Shown here: positions 1-9,825 of the stretch, piece by piece
Layout: every line of letters starts with the position of its first letter
Numbering within the stretch: the stretch's first letter is position 1
Source of the DNA: Spirosoma telluris
GTDB lineage: Bacteria; Bacteroidota; Bacteroidia; Cytophagales; Spirosomataceae
Direction of reading: 5' to 3'
NCBI GenBank assembly: GCA_003259005.1
Contig: QLII01000001.1
Location: 3,674,501-3,738,500, forward strand
DNA length: 64,000 nt
The notes under the pieces: generated by a model
Seen by the model: only the letters and a program-made list of their open reading frames with translations
Told to the model about the DNA's origin: nothing
The model's database searches: none
Made by a program: the position numbers and the translations under genes

Positions 1-709
1 GAACGAAACAGTCATCAAGCGATTAGGCAAGCTTTCGCCTGGCGATGTGTTAGGCAAACGATTTAGAATCTGGGATACCGACAAAACGATTGTGGGCGTC
101 GTGAATGACTTTTACACCAACTCATTACGAAACAGCGTAAAACCGGTTGTGATCGTCAACGACCTTGCTCAAAGCCATATGGTTGCGGTGAAAGTAAGCG
201 CCACCGACTTACCTAGAACGCTGAAAACGGTTGAAGCCACGTACAACGATTTCTTCCCGGAAAAGGTCTTTAGCTACCAGTTTGTCGACGAGATTCTGGA
301 CGAGTTTTATCGGGGCGACCGGATCATGCTCGCCTTAACGCAGGTATTTTCCTTGATCGCCATTCTGATTGGCTGCCTGGGTATGTATGGCCTGGTTTCG
401 TTTATGGTCGAGACCAAGAGCAAGGAAATTGGTGTACGCAAAGTGCTGGGTGCTAGCGCCTTTCAGGTTCTCTGGCTGTTTGGCCGGGAATTTGGCCGAT
501 TGGTTCTGCTGGGTTTTCTCATTGCTGCCCCGCTCGGGTGGTGGCTGATGAACGCCTGGTTGCAGGACTACGTCTACCGCATCCAGATTCAGGGCTGGAT
601 GTTTGGGCTCACGATTGTCCTGGCCGCCCTGATCACACTCCTAACCGTCTCGTTCCAGTCCGTAAAAGCAGCGTTAATGAATCCAGTTAAAAGTTTAAAA
701 TCCGAATAA
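1..709 (+). CDS. FtsX/MacB-like ABC permease, C-terminal part (partial at window start)
   Basis: The frame is already open at base 2 and reads NETVIKRLGKLSPGDVLGKRF before the first possible internal start (GTG at 47), so the gene enters from the left. The visible part is the end of the second periplasmic MacB_PCD-type domain, followed by the last FtsX domain. That domain has a hydrophobic segment near IAILIGCLGMYGLVSFMVE, the cytoplasmic EIGVRKVLGAS motif and two further membrane segments. The tail LMNPVKSLKSE is shared with the paralogues downstream. Such proteins normally work with an ABC ATPase in the inner membrane, but no ATPase gene is visible here. A 24-bp inverted repeat follows the stop. 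Confidence 0.9.
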   Translation, partial: NETVIKRLGKLSPGDVLGKRFRIWDTDKTIVGVVNDFYTNSLRNSVKPVVIVNDLAQSHMVAVKVSATDLPRTLKTVEATYNDFFPEKVFSYQFVDEILDEFYRGDRIMLALTQVFSLIAILIGCLGMYGLVSFMVETKSKEIGVRKVLGASAFQVLWLFGREFGRLVLLGFLIAAPLGWWLMNAWLQDYVYRIQIQGWMFGLTIVLAALITLLTVSFQSVKAALMNPVKSLKSE

Positions 710-711
710 AT

Positions 712-788
712 GGCGTGGAGCAGGGTGCACGGAGCGCGGTTTTCCGTAACGACGGACCGTCCCTGCTCCGTGCACCCTGCTCCACGCC
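712..788. repeat. Inverted repeat, 24-bp perfect arms, between two permease genes
   Basis: Bases 712-735 and 765-788 are perfect reverse complements (24 bp) around a 29-base loop. Inside the loop a second short stem, CGGT/ACCG, can form. It starts 2 bases after the upstream stop and ends 15 bases before the next start. The arms are built from GGAGCAGGG / GCACGGAGC-like words that recur in the hairpin at 8723-8774. No T-run follows, so it may be an intergenic repeat element or an mRNA-stabilising hairpin rather than a classical terminator. Confidence 0.8.
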
Positions 789-803
789 AAAACCAAACAC
801 CTC

Positions 804-3206
804 ATGCTAACAAACTACCTCAAAATCGCCTGGCGGGGGCTTCTGAAAAACCGCCTGTTTACGTTCCTGAATTTAGTTGGTCTGGCAACGGGACTGGCCG
901 TGGCCCTGCTGCTGATATTGTATGTAAAAGACGAACTTCAGTTCGACAAATACCATACGAATGCCGACCGGATTTATCGGGTTAAGGCAACGGTTTCCTT
1001 CGATGGAAAAACCATGAAATGGGCCAACTCACCCAATGCCGTTGGACCGGCCCTGAAAGCCGACGTCCCGACTGTAGCGCAGCAGGTACGGCTACTTCGC
1101 CATAATTACGGGCAGACGGCTTTCGTGAACTCAGGCGAGAAGAAATTTGCCGAAAAGAACTTCTACTGGGCCGACAATAGCCTGTTCGATGTGTTCGATA
1201 TTGGTTTATTGAAAGGAAACTCCAAAACAGCGCTCGATGGACCGCGTAAGGTCGTGCTCAGTCAGGCAACCGCCGACCGCTATTTTGGCACCGAAAATCC
1301 AATCGGCAAAATCCTGAATGTCGATAACAACGACACGCTGGAAGTGACGGGTGTTTACGCGAATTTTCCGGGTACATCGACGCTGGATGCCGACATGATT
1401 GGGTCGTTCAGCAGTGTGCGCTGGGCAAAGAATCCAACCTGGGACAACGCCAGTTTTGAAACTTATCTGCTGCTCACTCCGCAGGCTAACCCCGCTCAGG
1501 TAGAACAGCAAATGGCGGTCGTTCTCAATAAAAACGTACCCAAAGACAATCAATATTTCACGCTCGGCCTCCAACCGCTCACCGACATTCACCTGCATTC
1601 GGCCGACATTACGAATGCGAATACCACCCGCATCGGCGATTTTCAGCAGGTTAAAATTCTTCTGATTCTGGCCATTGTCATTCTACTGATTGCGTCGATC
1701 AACTACATGAATCTAGCCACGGCCAAAGCGCAGATTCGTTTTCGTGAGGTGGGCGTTATCAAAACCGTCGGCGCAACGATGCGGCAACTGGTCAGCCGTT
1801 TCTATCTCGAAACAGGATTAATGATGTCGATCGCGTTGGTACTGGCCATCGTCTTAGTGTCGCTTAGTTTACCCTTATTCAACCAGCTAACGGGCAAGCA
1901 ATTACCCTTTCAGTCTCTGGTATCGCCCGAAGTAGTGGGTGGCCTACTGCTCATTGGGTTGATTATTACGCTTATTGCCGGCTCCTATCCAGCCTTTTAC
2001 CTGTCGTCGTTTTCACCCAAATACCTGCTCAGCACTACGTTCCGAAACCAGTCGGGGGCGGGTTTATTCCGGCGGTCGCTGGTGGTTATTCAGTTCACGG
2101 CCTCGGTCGTGCTGATGGTGAGTACGTTCATTTTCTACCAGCAGTTGCAGTTTATTCAGTCGCAGAAATTGGGCTATGAACCCACGCAGGTACTGGCCAT
2201 TATGACCTCGGCGGCAAAGGATAAAACGCAGATCGACGCCCTGATGAACGACTACCGAAGCCTGAGTAATGTCGTCGATGTTTGCCGGGCGCAGGCTTTC
2301 CCCGGCTATGGTGGCAGTGGCCGAACGATCACTAAATCAGACAAGAACAGCAACAACGCCAGCGATGGCATGGCCATTCGCACGAACCGGGTCGGGAGCG
2401 ATTTCATTAATGTGCTGGGTTTAAAGCTGCTGGCAGGCCGCGCTTTTTCCGATGTAAAAGATCCTAAAGACACAACGGTACAGGTCGTACTGAACAAAAC
2501 GGCGGTTGCGTATTTAGGCTACACTCCTCAAAAAGCGATTGGGCAGAAGGCACACAATTTGTTCGGTTGGGATCGGGCGGAAATCGTGGGCGTTGTCGAG
2601 GATTTCCATTTCGAATCGCTCCACATGCCCATTGGTGCGTATGCGTTTCACAATGCCGATACGGAGTCGCGGCCGTATCTGCTTGTCAAAACAAAGACAG
2701 CTCATTTGCCCGAAACCATGCGGCAACTGGAAGGCGTTTTCCAGAAAGACATGTCCGATTCGGCCTTTGAGTTCACCTTTCTCGATGATTTCCTCAACAC
2801 GCTATACCGATCCGAACAGCGTACCGCCCAGGTCGTATTTGTGTTCTCAGCCCTGGCCATCCTGATTGCCTGCCTGGGCTTGTTTGGCTTAGCCGCCTTC
2901 ACGGCCGAACAACGGACGAAAGAAATCGGCGTTCGCAAAGTACTGGGGGCTTCGGTATTCAGCATTGTGGGCCTGCTTTCCAAAGACTTCCTGAAACTTG
3001 TATTCGTCGCAATCCTGATTGCCTCACCCCTCGCCTGGTACGGTATGAATCAGTGGTTGCAGGACTTCGCCTATAAAATCGACATCGAATGGTGGATGTT
3101 TGCCCTGGCGGGCCTGCTGGCCGTGGGTGTTGCGTTGCTGACAGTCAGTTTCCAGAGTATCAAAGCCGCGTTGATGAACCCGGTGAAGAGTTTGCGATCT
3201 GAGTAG
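804..3206 (+). CDS. FtsX/MacB-like ABC transporter permease (800 aa)
   Basis: Complete 800-residue permease with the two-module layout usual for Bacteroidota. Residues 1-20 are a basic cytoplasmic start (MLTNYLKIAWRGLLKNR). TM1 spans about 21-41, followed by a MacB_PCD-type periplasmic domain to about 280. A first FtsX domain with three membrane segments lies around 284-400 and contains REVGVIKTVGA. A second periplasmic domain runs to about 670. The final FtsX domain has TKEIGVRKVLGAS, SKDFLKLV and the tail LMNPVKSLRSE. The family is known for lipoprotein, peptide or drug export or mechanotransmission with an ABC ATPase; the substrate here cannot be told. Its last 120 codons are nearly the same as in the permeases ending at 8719, 13607, 17332 and 22980. 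Confidence 0.93.
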   Translation: MLTNYLKIAWRGLLKNRLFTFLNLVGLATGLAVALLLILYVKDELQFDKYHTNADRIYRVKATVSFDGKTMKWANSPNAVGPALKADVPTVAQQVRLLRHNYGQTAFVNSGEKKFAEKNFYWADNSLFDVFDIGLLKGNSKTALDGPRKVVLSQATADRYFGTENPIGKILNVDNNDTLEVTGVYANFPGTSTLDADMIGSFSSVRWAKNPTWDNASFETYLLLTPQANPAQVEQQMAVVLNKNVPKDNQYFTLGLQPLTDIHLHSADITNANTTRIGDFQQVKILLILAIVILLIASINYMNLATAKAQIRFREVGVIKTVGATMRQLVSRFYLETGLMMSIALVLAIVLVSLSLPLFNQLTGKQLPFQSLVSPEVVGGLLLIGLIITLIAGSYPAFYLSSFSPKYLLSTTFRNQSGAGLFRRSLVVIQFTASVVLMVSTFIFYQQLQFIQSQKLGYEPTQVLAIMTSAAKDKTQIDALMNDYRSLSNVVDVCRAQAFPGYGGSGRTITKSDKNSNNASDGMAIRTNRVGSDFINVLGLKLLAGRAFSDVKDPKDTTVQVVLNKTAVAYLGYTPQKAIGQKAHNLFGWDRAEIVGVVEDFHFESLHMPIGAYAFHNADTESRPYLLVKTKTAHLPETMRQLEGVFQKDMSDSAFEFTFLDDFLNTLYRSEQRTAQVVFVFSALAILIACLGLFGLAAFTAEQRTKEIGVRKVLGASVFSIVGLLSKDFLKLVFVAILIASPLAWYGMNQWLQDFAYKIDIEWWMFALAGLLAVGVALLTVSFQSIKAALMNPVKSLRSE

Positions 3207-3725
3207 TTAACGAAAAATCTGTGTCAAATCTAATTGAATCCCTGTCGTCGGATCGTGAAAAAGCACCTCATTGAAGTATTTGACAGGGCTATTGGGAATG
3301 AACAACTGGATGGTTTTAACAGACGGCATAACAACCCAGGCCGATTGAACGCCGGACGGAAAATAAATCTTTCTGATTTTACTCGCCAGAACTTCATAGG
3401 CCTGTCGGGGTGACAGTATTTCGATAGCCGTAATGGGGGGAACGGTCATTTTAAGTACATCATCGTCCTCCCAGCTAAAGTGCATTTTGGGATAAATACA
3501 AATATCTGGAATGGCTGGCCCAGCCAGAAGGTCAAGGTCTAATTCAGTCAGGGCATCAAATTGGGCGTCATATTTCTCCATAATTTGATGGCTGATACGA
3601 ACTTCAAGAATGGAATGGTTACGGCTAGGCATTGGCTTACCGCGCAGGATTTCGACTTCGGTCAGTTCAACTGTCTCTTCCATAGCGTAATGAGTTTTTG
3701 TAGTGATAGAAGTCAAAGATACCAT
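3207..3725 (-). CDS. Uma2-family (DUF820) putative restriction-endonuclease-like protein
   Basis: 172 residues on the minus strand. The Uma2/DUF820 core is visible: PDICIYP near residue 73, PPITAIEILSPRQAYEVLASKI (about 96-117), then YFPSGVQSAWVVMPSVKTIQLF. In this family the Asp and the E-I-L-S-P Glu with a downstream Lys belong to a PD-(D/E)XK-like fold. Biochemical function is unproven, and many copies are found in cyanobacteria and Bacteroidota. The first Met is at 3725; a second Met (MEETVELTEVE) at 3683 matches the usual family start better, and neither has a clear ribosome-binding site. Its stop directly abuts the permease stop at 3206, so the two genes converge. Confidence 0.85.
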   Translation of the reverse strand: MVSLTSITTKTHYAMEETVELTEVEILRGKPMPSRNHSILEVRISHQIMEKYDAQFDALTELDLDLLAGPAIPDICIYPKMHFSWEDDDVLKMTVPPITAIEILSPRQAYEVLASKIRKIYFPSGVQSAWVVMPSVKTIQLFIPNSPVKYFNEVLFHDPTTGIQLDLTQIFR

Positions 3726-3739
3726 AAACTCGCTTAATC

Positions 3740-6109
3740 ATGCTCCTCAACTACGTCAAAATCGCCTGGCGGAATCTGGTTACTAACCGGGTAACGTCGT
3801 TTATCAACATTGTTGGACTGTCCATTGCGGTTGCGTGTAGCATCGCCGTTTTTTTGATTCTGAAAAACTTCTGGACGCTGGATAATTTCCATGCCAACGG
3901 CGACCGGATTTTCATGGTGGAATACACGCAAGAAGTCAATAAAGAAACGCAGGTATATGGCAATGCTCCAGCTCCCATTGCTACCGCTTTGTCTACCGAT
4001 TTCCCTCAGGTGAAACGGGCGGTTCGTGTCCAGCGGGAAGGGGTACAAGTGGTTCGCAAGGAAAACCTGTTCGATGAAACGATTACCTATGCGGATGCTA
4101 ACTTTTTCCAACTATTCACATTCCCGCTGAAGTACGGAAACCCGGCTGCGCTTGCCAATCCGAATGCCATTATCCTCAGCAGCGAAATGGCAGAGAAGTA
4201 CTTCCCGAATCAGATTCCAATCGGGCAACCCCTTGCCATCGTTACGGGTGAGCGCGAACACAACCAGTTCATCGTGCAGGGTGTGGCCGAGAAATTCCCG
4301 AACAATACCGGCTTTGCCTTCGACCTGCTGACCGGCTATCACCCCGTTCACGCGTCGCTGAAGAATCAGGACTGGTCCTCTCACATCTACGGCGTGTTCA
4401 TTGAGCTTAAGGAAAAAACCGATGTGAAGTCGCTGGCTGGGCAAATGGGTCGGTATGTGGCGTTGTATAATTCCAGGAACCAGGAGAATCCCATTAAATC
4501 GTTCATCTTCGATAACCTCCGCGATCCGGCCCCGAATGCCTACGAGGTAAACCGCCGTCCGGCCGAAGCCAACCACCCAATCACGACGGTTCTGTTTTCG
4601 GCTATCGCCCTGATCATGATGGGCTTGTCGTGTTTCAACTACGTCAATATCTCGCTGGGAGCCGCAACCCAGCGACTGAAAGAAATTGGCGTACGCAAGG
4701 TGATGGGTGGTACGCGTCAGCAACTCATCGCCCAGTTCATGATCGAAAACCTGCTGCTTTGTTTTGTTGCTCTGTTGCTGGCATTGGTCATCACCACCGC
4801 ATTTCTGGTTCCCCTGTTTAATGACCTGATGGTCATGAGCATATCGCTTTCTTTTGGCCAGAACCTACCATTGTGGGGTTTTTTGGCTGGCCTATTAGCG
4901 TTTACGGCCATTGCTTCGGGAGCCTACCCAGCTTTATATGTCTCCGCCTTTAGGCCCATTGCCGTCCTGGCCGGAAAACTGAAATTTGGCACCAAAAACA
5001 CCTTCAGTCGGGCGCTGTTGGTCGCCCAGTTCGTGCTGGCATTTATGTCGGTTATTCTGGGTGTTGTGCTGACGAGTGCGGGGGTGCAATGGAAAAATCT
5101 CGACTGGGGCTATAATCCCGATCAAACGCTGGTCCTTCGGCTTACCGATAGTACCCAGTTTACCATCGTCAAAAATGAACTGGCCCGAAACCCGTCGATC
5201 AGGACGATTGCGGGAGCCGAAAACCATGTTGGAGAATCAATGGGCCGGGCAACAATCTACATTGGCGATGTACAGGAAAATGTACTTCAGTACAACGTTG
5301 GTCCCGATTATTTTGACGCAATGGGCCTCAACCTGGCTTCGGGCCATTTTTTTACCAGCAACCGTAGCGCCGAAAATGCTGAATCGGTCATTGTCAATGA
5401 GTCGTTTGTACAGAAGCACAACTGGAAAGATGCCGCCGTTGGTAAGTCGATACGGGTCGATAAGAAATTAGTTACGATTGCCGGAGTCGTTAAGGATTTT
5501 AAACTAATGGGGTCTGGTGCGGCACGCCCGGCCATTTTTTTTGCTGCCCAGCCGCCTATGTTTAGTTATCTGGTTGCCCGATTCGATCCAGGAAGCGGCC
5601 CAAAAGTCGTAGCCAATCTGGAACAAATCTGGCAGGCTAAATTCCCCAATACGACCGCATCTCATTTTTACCAGAAAGATGTGTTCGATGGCTTTAACAC
5701 CACGTTTCAAAACCTGTCCAATGGCTTTGGCTATCTGGCTGGCCTGGCTTTGTTGATTGCCTGCATGGGGCTGTATGGGTTAGCGGCTCAGCATTTCTCA
5801 AGACGAATGAAGGAAGTGAGCGTACGCAAAATGCTCGGGGCGACAATTGCCCAGATCGTGTTGCTGGTCAACCGTGAATTTCTGCTTTTGCTGTCCATCG
5901 CAGGCCTCGTCGCTAACCTGATTTGCGTTTTAGGTATCAAGTTATTACTTCAGAATACCCAGGAATTTACGGGTTCGTTCCAGCCGGGTATTGGCTGGTT
6001 CCTGCTCGCCAATACGGTTGTTTTCATCACAGCAGCCATCGCCGTTGGCACCCAGAGTTGGAAAATGGCGAATGTCAAGTTATCAAACGTCCTTAAAAAC
6101 AATGACTGA
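3740..6109 (+). CDS. FtsX/MacB-like ABC permease, divergent paralogue (789 aa)
   Basis: Same architecture as its neighbours: MLLNYVKIAWRNL start, TM1 about 21-43, periplasmic domain, FtsX module with LKEIGVRKVMGGTRQQL around 315, second periplasmic domain, and a last FtsX module with MKEVSVRKMLGATIAQIV. It differs from the rest of the cluster in its C-terminus. It lacks the LLTVSFQSIKAALMNPVKSLRSE block and ends NVKLSNVLKNND, so it belongs to a separate subgroup. It lies divergent to the Uma2 gene, with only 14 bases between the starts if the longer Uma2 start is used. Intact frame. Confidence 0.92.
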   Translation: MLLNYVKIAWRNLVTNRVTSFINIVGLSIAVACSIAVFLILKNFWTLDNFHANGDRIFMVEYTQEVNKETQVYGNAPAPIATALSTDFPQVKRAVRVQREGVQVVRKENLFDETITYADANFFQLFTFPLKYGNPAALANPNAIILSSEMAEKYFPNQIPIGQPLAIVTGEREHNQFIVQGVAEKFPNNTGFAFDLLTGYHPVHASLKNQDWSSHIYGVFIELKEKTDVKSLAGQMGRYVALYNSRNQENPIKSFIFDNLRDPAPNAYEVNRRPAEANHPITTVLFSAIALIMMGLSCFNYVNISLGAATQRLKEIGVRKVMGGTRQQLIAQFMIENLLLCFVALLLALVITTAFLVPLFNDLMVMSISLSFGQNLPLWGFLAGLLAFTAIASGAYPALYVSAFRPIAVLAGKLKFGTKNTFSRALLVAQFVLAFMSVILGVVLTSAGVQWKNLDWGYNPDQTLVLRLTDSTQFTIVKNELARNPSIRTIAGAENHVGESMGRATIYIGDVQENVLQYNVGPDYFDAMGLNLASGHFFTSNRSAENAESVIVNESFVQKHNWKDAAVGKSIRVDKKLVTIAGVVKDFKLMGSGAARPAIFFAAQPPMFSYLVARFDPGSGPKVVANLEQIWQAKFPNTTASHFYQKDVFDGFNTTFQNLSNGFGYLAGLALLIACMGLYGLAAQHFSRRMKEVSVRKMLGATIAQIVLLVNREFLLLLSIAGLVANLICVLGIKLLLQNTQEFTGSFQPGIGWFLLANTVVFITAAIAVGTQSWKMANVKLSNVLKNND

Positions 6110-6121
6110 CTAGCACTCGTC

Positions 6122-6228
6122 CAAACTAGATTCTTTTGATTCTATTGAAGCTAATGGATTCTTTTGAACCTGATTGTCAGCAGAATAATAGCTATAGAAT
6201 CTAGTTAGAAACCAAAGAATCTAGTTTG
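6122..6228. repeat. Nested inverted/direct repeats between permease genes
   Basis: CAAACTAGATTCTTT (6122-6136) is the exact reverse complement of 6214-6228, with 77 bases between. Inside, GATTCTTTTGA occurs twice in direct orientation, and a further GAATCTAGTT lies near 6197-6206. The 162-base gap between two permeases therefore consists mostly of variations on one AT-rich word. It may be a folded transcript, a binding-site array or a decayed repeat element. Confidence 0.65.
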
Positions 6229-6271
6229 ACAAAGCACTAGTAAATGACAACGAATGACTATTTCTTAAACT

Positions 6272-8719
6272 ATGCTCTTCAACTACTTCAAAATCGCCTA
6301 TCGAAACCTGCTTCGGCAGAAGGGGTTTTCGCTGATTAACATCGTTGGCCTCACCGTTGGGTTGACGTGCTGTTTTCTGATTCTGCTGTTTGTACGTCAT
6401 GAACTCAGTTATGATACATTCCAGCAGAAATTCGACCGGATTTATCGGGTCACCTACCTACCTAAATTTGCGGGTCTGGAGCAACCGCTGGCCTTAACGC
6501 CACCACCAGCGTCGCCCTTATTACCCGCAAATTTTTCGGAGATCGAAACGTCAGCCAGGTTGTATCGGAGCAATGCCACAATTGAAGTACCCGGTCAGCA
6601 GCAGGTGCAGCGTGTCAAGTACGATGAAGAACGGTTCTTTTTTGGTGATTCCACCCTACTCAACATTTTCACCTTTCACTTTCGGCAAGGGAATCCGCAT
6701 TCCGCATTAAAAGACAAATTCACGGTGGTGATTACCGATGAGATAGCCGCCAAGTATTTCGGCAAGCAAAATCCACTGGGCAAAACGCTGCTGTACGAAG
6801 GTAAATACCCACTGCGGGTAACGGGTGTGGTTGATCAGTTGCCTGATAACTCGCACATTCACATCGACTTGCTGGCGAATTACGAGACGATGTATGCAAC
6901 TGAAAATGAAGCCGCTCGTCAGAATCTTCCGCAAAACTGGGTAATCTCGCATGGGTATACCTATGTGCTGCTTCGGCCCGGACGTTCCGCAGAAACGGTT
7001 AATGCCCGATTCCCGAAGTTTCTGCTAACGTATGCCAACAAGCAATTCGCCAAAGACATTGTGTACAAGCTGGAACCACTTCGGGATATCCATCTTCGCT
7101 CTGAAGCACAAGCTCCCCCAGAGCCGTCGGGCAGCATGACGTATCTCTACGTCTTCATTGGCATTGCCTTGATGACACTCTTAATTGCCTGCATCAACTT
7201 CGTAAACTTATCGACGGCACGGTCGCTGAAACGGGCAAAGGAAGTGGGTATCCGAAAAGTGCTCGGCAGCGAGAAGCAGCAATTGATTGCGCAATTTCTG
7301 GGCGAGTCGCTCCTACTGAGTCTCATTGCGTTAGTCTTCTCGTTTCTGCTCATTGGTGCGCTATTGCCCGTCCTGAATAACCTGACGGGCAAGTCGATTA
7401 GCATGAGCTATTTTTTATCCGACATCGGGTTAATTGTACTCTTCATCGGTGTCGCTCTGCTGACCGGAATCTTATCGGGAAGTTATCCGGCCTTTTTTGT
7501 CTCCGGCTTCCAGCCTATTGCTACCCTGAAAGGCAGTTTTGTGAGCGGGAAAGCCAAGGGGGGGTAGTCCGGCAGGTGTTGCTGGGGGTACAGTTCGTGG
7601 CGTCTATTGCCCTGATTATTGGAACACTGGTATCGTTCCAGCAACTCGATTACATGCAGAATCGGCCGTTGGGCTTCGATAAATCGTTCATGATCATGGC
7701 CAATACACGCAGCGATAAAATCACCAATGTATTCGCGAACCGGAACGACAGCACCTACCTACGGCTGAAAACATTCAAGGAAATCCTGCTCAACAACCCG
7801 CATATTCAACAGGTAACGCTCTCCAACCGCCCCATGGGCGACGGCTCCATCCGACGAAATGTAGTACCCGAAGGCCATCGACCGGATGAGAACATGTTTA
7901 TTGGCTCTGTTGGCATCGACCATAATTTCGCACAGGCATACGGACTGAAGTTTGTGGCGGGCCGGGATTTCTCGGAAGCCTACCCAACGGATAAAACGTC
8001 GGCATTTCTAATTAATGAAACGGGTGTCAAGCAGTTAGGCTGGAAGTCGCCGTCGGAAGCGCTGGGCAAATCGGTGAATCTGGAAGGAAAGAGGGCAAGA
8101 TTGTGGGGGTCCTGAAGGATTTCCATAATCAGTCGCTGCTGGACCCCATTGAAGGCACGTTGTTCTCTGTTGATCAGCCCCGTTTATCGCTTTTCTCCAT
8201 CAAAATTCAGGCTCAGGACAAAGCCGAAACGCTGAAATTCATCCAGCAGGAATGGGACAAGTATTTTCCCGAGAAAGGCTTCAGCTATCAGTTTCTAGAC
8301 GAACGTCTGGCCCAGCTCTACGAACGGGAACAGCGATTAAGCAAGCTCATCGGCTACTTTGCGGGATTGGCTATCTTACTTTCCTGTCTGGGTTTATACG
8401 GACTCGTATCGCTCGTTACGCAACAGAAAACTAAAGAAATCGGGATTCGGAAAGTACTGGGGCATCCGTTTCGAGTATTGTTGGCTTGCTGTCCAGAGAC
8501 TTCGTTATTCTGGTACTGGTGGCGCTGGTCATTGCCTCGCCCCTTGCCTGGTGGGCGATGAATAAATGGCTGGCCGGATTCACTTACAAAATTGATATGG
8601 AATGGTGGATGTTCGCCCTGGCGGGCGTTCTAACCGTTCTGGTTGCGTTATTAACAGTGAGTTTCCAGAGTATCAAAGCGGCTTTGATGAACCCGGTGAA
8701 GAGTTTGCGATCTGAATAG
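6272..8719 (+). CDS. FtsX/MacB-like ABC permease, three frame breaks (816 aa if repaired)
   Basis: One permease gene split over four frames. Breaks lie at the G7 run 7558-7564 (KAKGGVVRQVLLGVQF when one G is added), near the A run 8088-8090 (GKEGKIVGVLKDF when one A is added) and at the G4 run 8459-8462 (KVLGASVSSIVGLLSRDF when one G is added). After repair it is collinear with its paralogues: MLFNYFKIAYRNLLRQK start, first FtsX module with AKEVGIRKVLGSEKQQL, second FtsX module with TKEIGIRKVLGAS, tail LMNPVKSLRSE. All three defects are single missing bases in homopolymers and conservation continues across each, so sequencing error is more likely than a true pseudogene. Confidence 0.85.
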
Positions 8720-8720
8720 C

Positions 8721-8784
8721 CGGGAGCCTGGAGTACGGAGACGGGCGGGGTTCTGACTCCGTGCTCCAGGCTCCCTGCTCCCGG
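8721..8784. repeat. Imperfect hairpin between convergent genes
   Basis: Bases 8723-8740 pair with 8757-8774 (18 bp, one mismatch) around a 16-base loop. An outer CCGGG/CCCGG pair can extend the stem if a few bases bulge. It sits between the stop of the permease (8719) and the stop of the minus-strand GH43 gene (8797), where a bidirectional transcription terminator is expected. Its words (GGAGC, CTCCGTGC, CTGCTCC) are those of the inverted repeat at 712-788. Confidence 0.65.
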
Positions 8785-8796
8785 CCCCACGCCCAC

Positions 8797-9825
8797 CTAC
8801 AGTTTATTAGCTTGCCAGGGTATCGTCACCTTTCCGGCTTTGATGTCCAGTGGCAACCATACATAGCGCGAATCCTCAAGATTTGTTTTGTTCCAGCGGT
8901 CAGCCATGAACAGGAACTTGCCGCGTTTTGGGTCGAGTGGAAGAATGTAGGTGCTTTGCGATCGGAATGTCGTTTCGGCATTTGGGCCTACGCAGGGATT
9001 CGCCTGGGTTGCCCACTTTCCCAACGGCGAGTCGGCAACGGCAACCGAGGCCGGGTTGGGGTTCCACCCCGTGCAGTCCGAGGTGATTAAGTAGTACTTC
9101 CCGGCCTGTTTAACCAGGGCAGGTGCTTCGCGCCGTTTGCCTTCTAAAATGCGAACATAGCGATTTGTTGGCCTTAGATAATCGTCCGAAAGCAGGTTGA
9201 TGTGCATCGTGTTGTTGTTTTCGGATGCGTGAATCAGGTAGGCCTTTCCGTCGTCGTCCTGAAAGAGCGTCATATCCCGAGAATCGTGCCCGTTGGGTTT
9301 CAGACTGCCCAGATAGCGATAGGGGCCGGTTGGTTTGTCGCTCACGGCTACGCCCGCATGGGCATAACTATAATCTTTGTGGTCGATATGCATCCATAGC
9401 ACAAACTGACCTGTTTTCTGGTTGTAAACCACCTTCGGGCGCTCGATGACGTTGCTGGTATCTAAATCACTCCGGCGATTATTCGTCGTTGCCGACAGCA
9501 CAACCCCTTCGTATTTCCAGGCGTTCAGATCTTTTGACGAATAGCAGGAAATTCCCCCTGCCGGAACCCGATAGCATTCCCAACTCTGGCCGGGTACGAG
9601 CCACGTTTTCCCTTTTTTGATTTCCCCAAACCAGTAGTATATACCCTTATGCTGAAGAATACCCCCACCGTGTGCATTAATGAAATGCCCATCGGTATCT
9701 TTCCACAAGCCAGCTTGTTCGGTAGAATTTTTCACTGGTTGTTTCTTGGGTTGCGCCAACAGTAATCCGTTGCTAAAGAATAGAAATAGAGACAGTAAAA
9801 AGGAACTGGTGAGTGAGGTTTTCAT
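8797..9825 (-). CDS. GH43 glycoside hydrolase, exo-beta-1,3-galactanase-like
   Basis: 342 residues from ATG 9825, which gives a good signal peptide (MKTSLTSSFLLSLFLFFSNGLLLAQ); the longer open frame to 9924 has no such start. The motif DTDGHFINAHGGGI followed by YYWFGE near residues 43-70 is typical of the galactan 1,3-beta-galactosidase branch of GH43. Later come SRDMTLF (pKa-modulating Asp of the family) and RREAPAL (general-acid Glu), fitting a five-bladed propeller of the usual size. Predicted role: periplasmic or extracellular release of galactose from beta-1,3-galactan or arabinogalactan side chains. It stands alone, without SusCD neighbours, so its substrate is inferred from family only. 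Confidence 0.85.
   Translation of the reverse strand: MKTSLTSSFLLSLFLFFSNGLLLAQPKKQPVKNSTEQAGLWKDTDGHFINAHGGGILQHKGIYYWFGEIKKGKTWLVPGQSWECYRVPAGGISCYSSKDLNAWKYEGVVLSATTNNRRSDLDTSNVIERPKVVYNQKTGQFVLWMHIDHKDYSYAHAGVAVSDKPTGPYRYLGSLKPNGHDSRDMTLFQDDDGKAYLIHASENNNTMHINLLSDDYLRPTNRYVRILEGKRREAPALVKQAGKYYLITSDCTGWNPNPASVAVADSPLGKWATQANPCVGPNAETTFRSQSTYILPLDPKRGKFLFMADRWNKTNLEDSRYVWLPLDIKAGKVTIPWQANKL

Noticed and set aside
710..985. 91-codon frame between the first two permeases
   Set aside because: It runs through the inverted repeat and then overlaps the start of the permease at 804 in another frame; no domain and no family resemblance.
7558..8462. Programmed frameshifting or phase variation of the permease
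   Set aside because: The G7 run alone could suggest slippage control. Three different breaks in one gene, and the same defect in 19 other unrelated genes, make a technical cause more likely.
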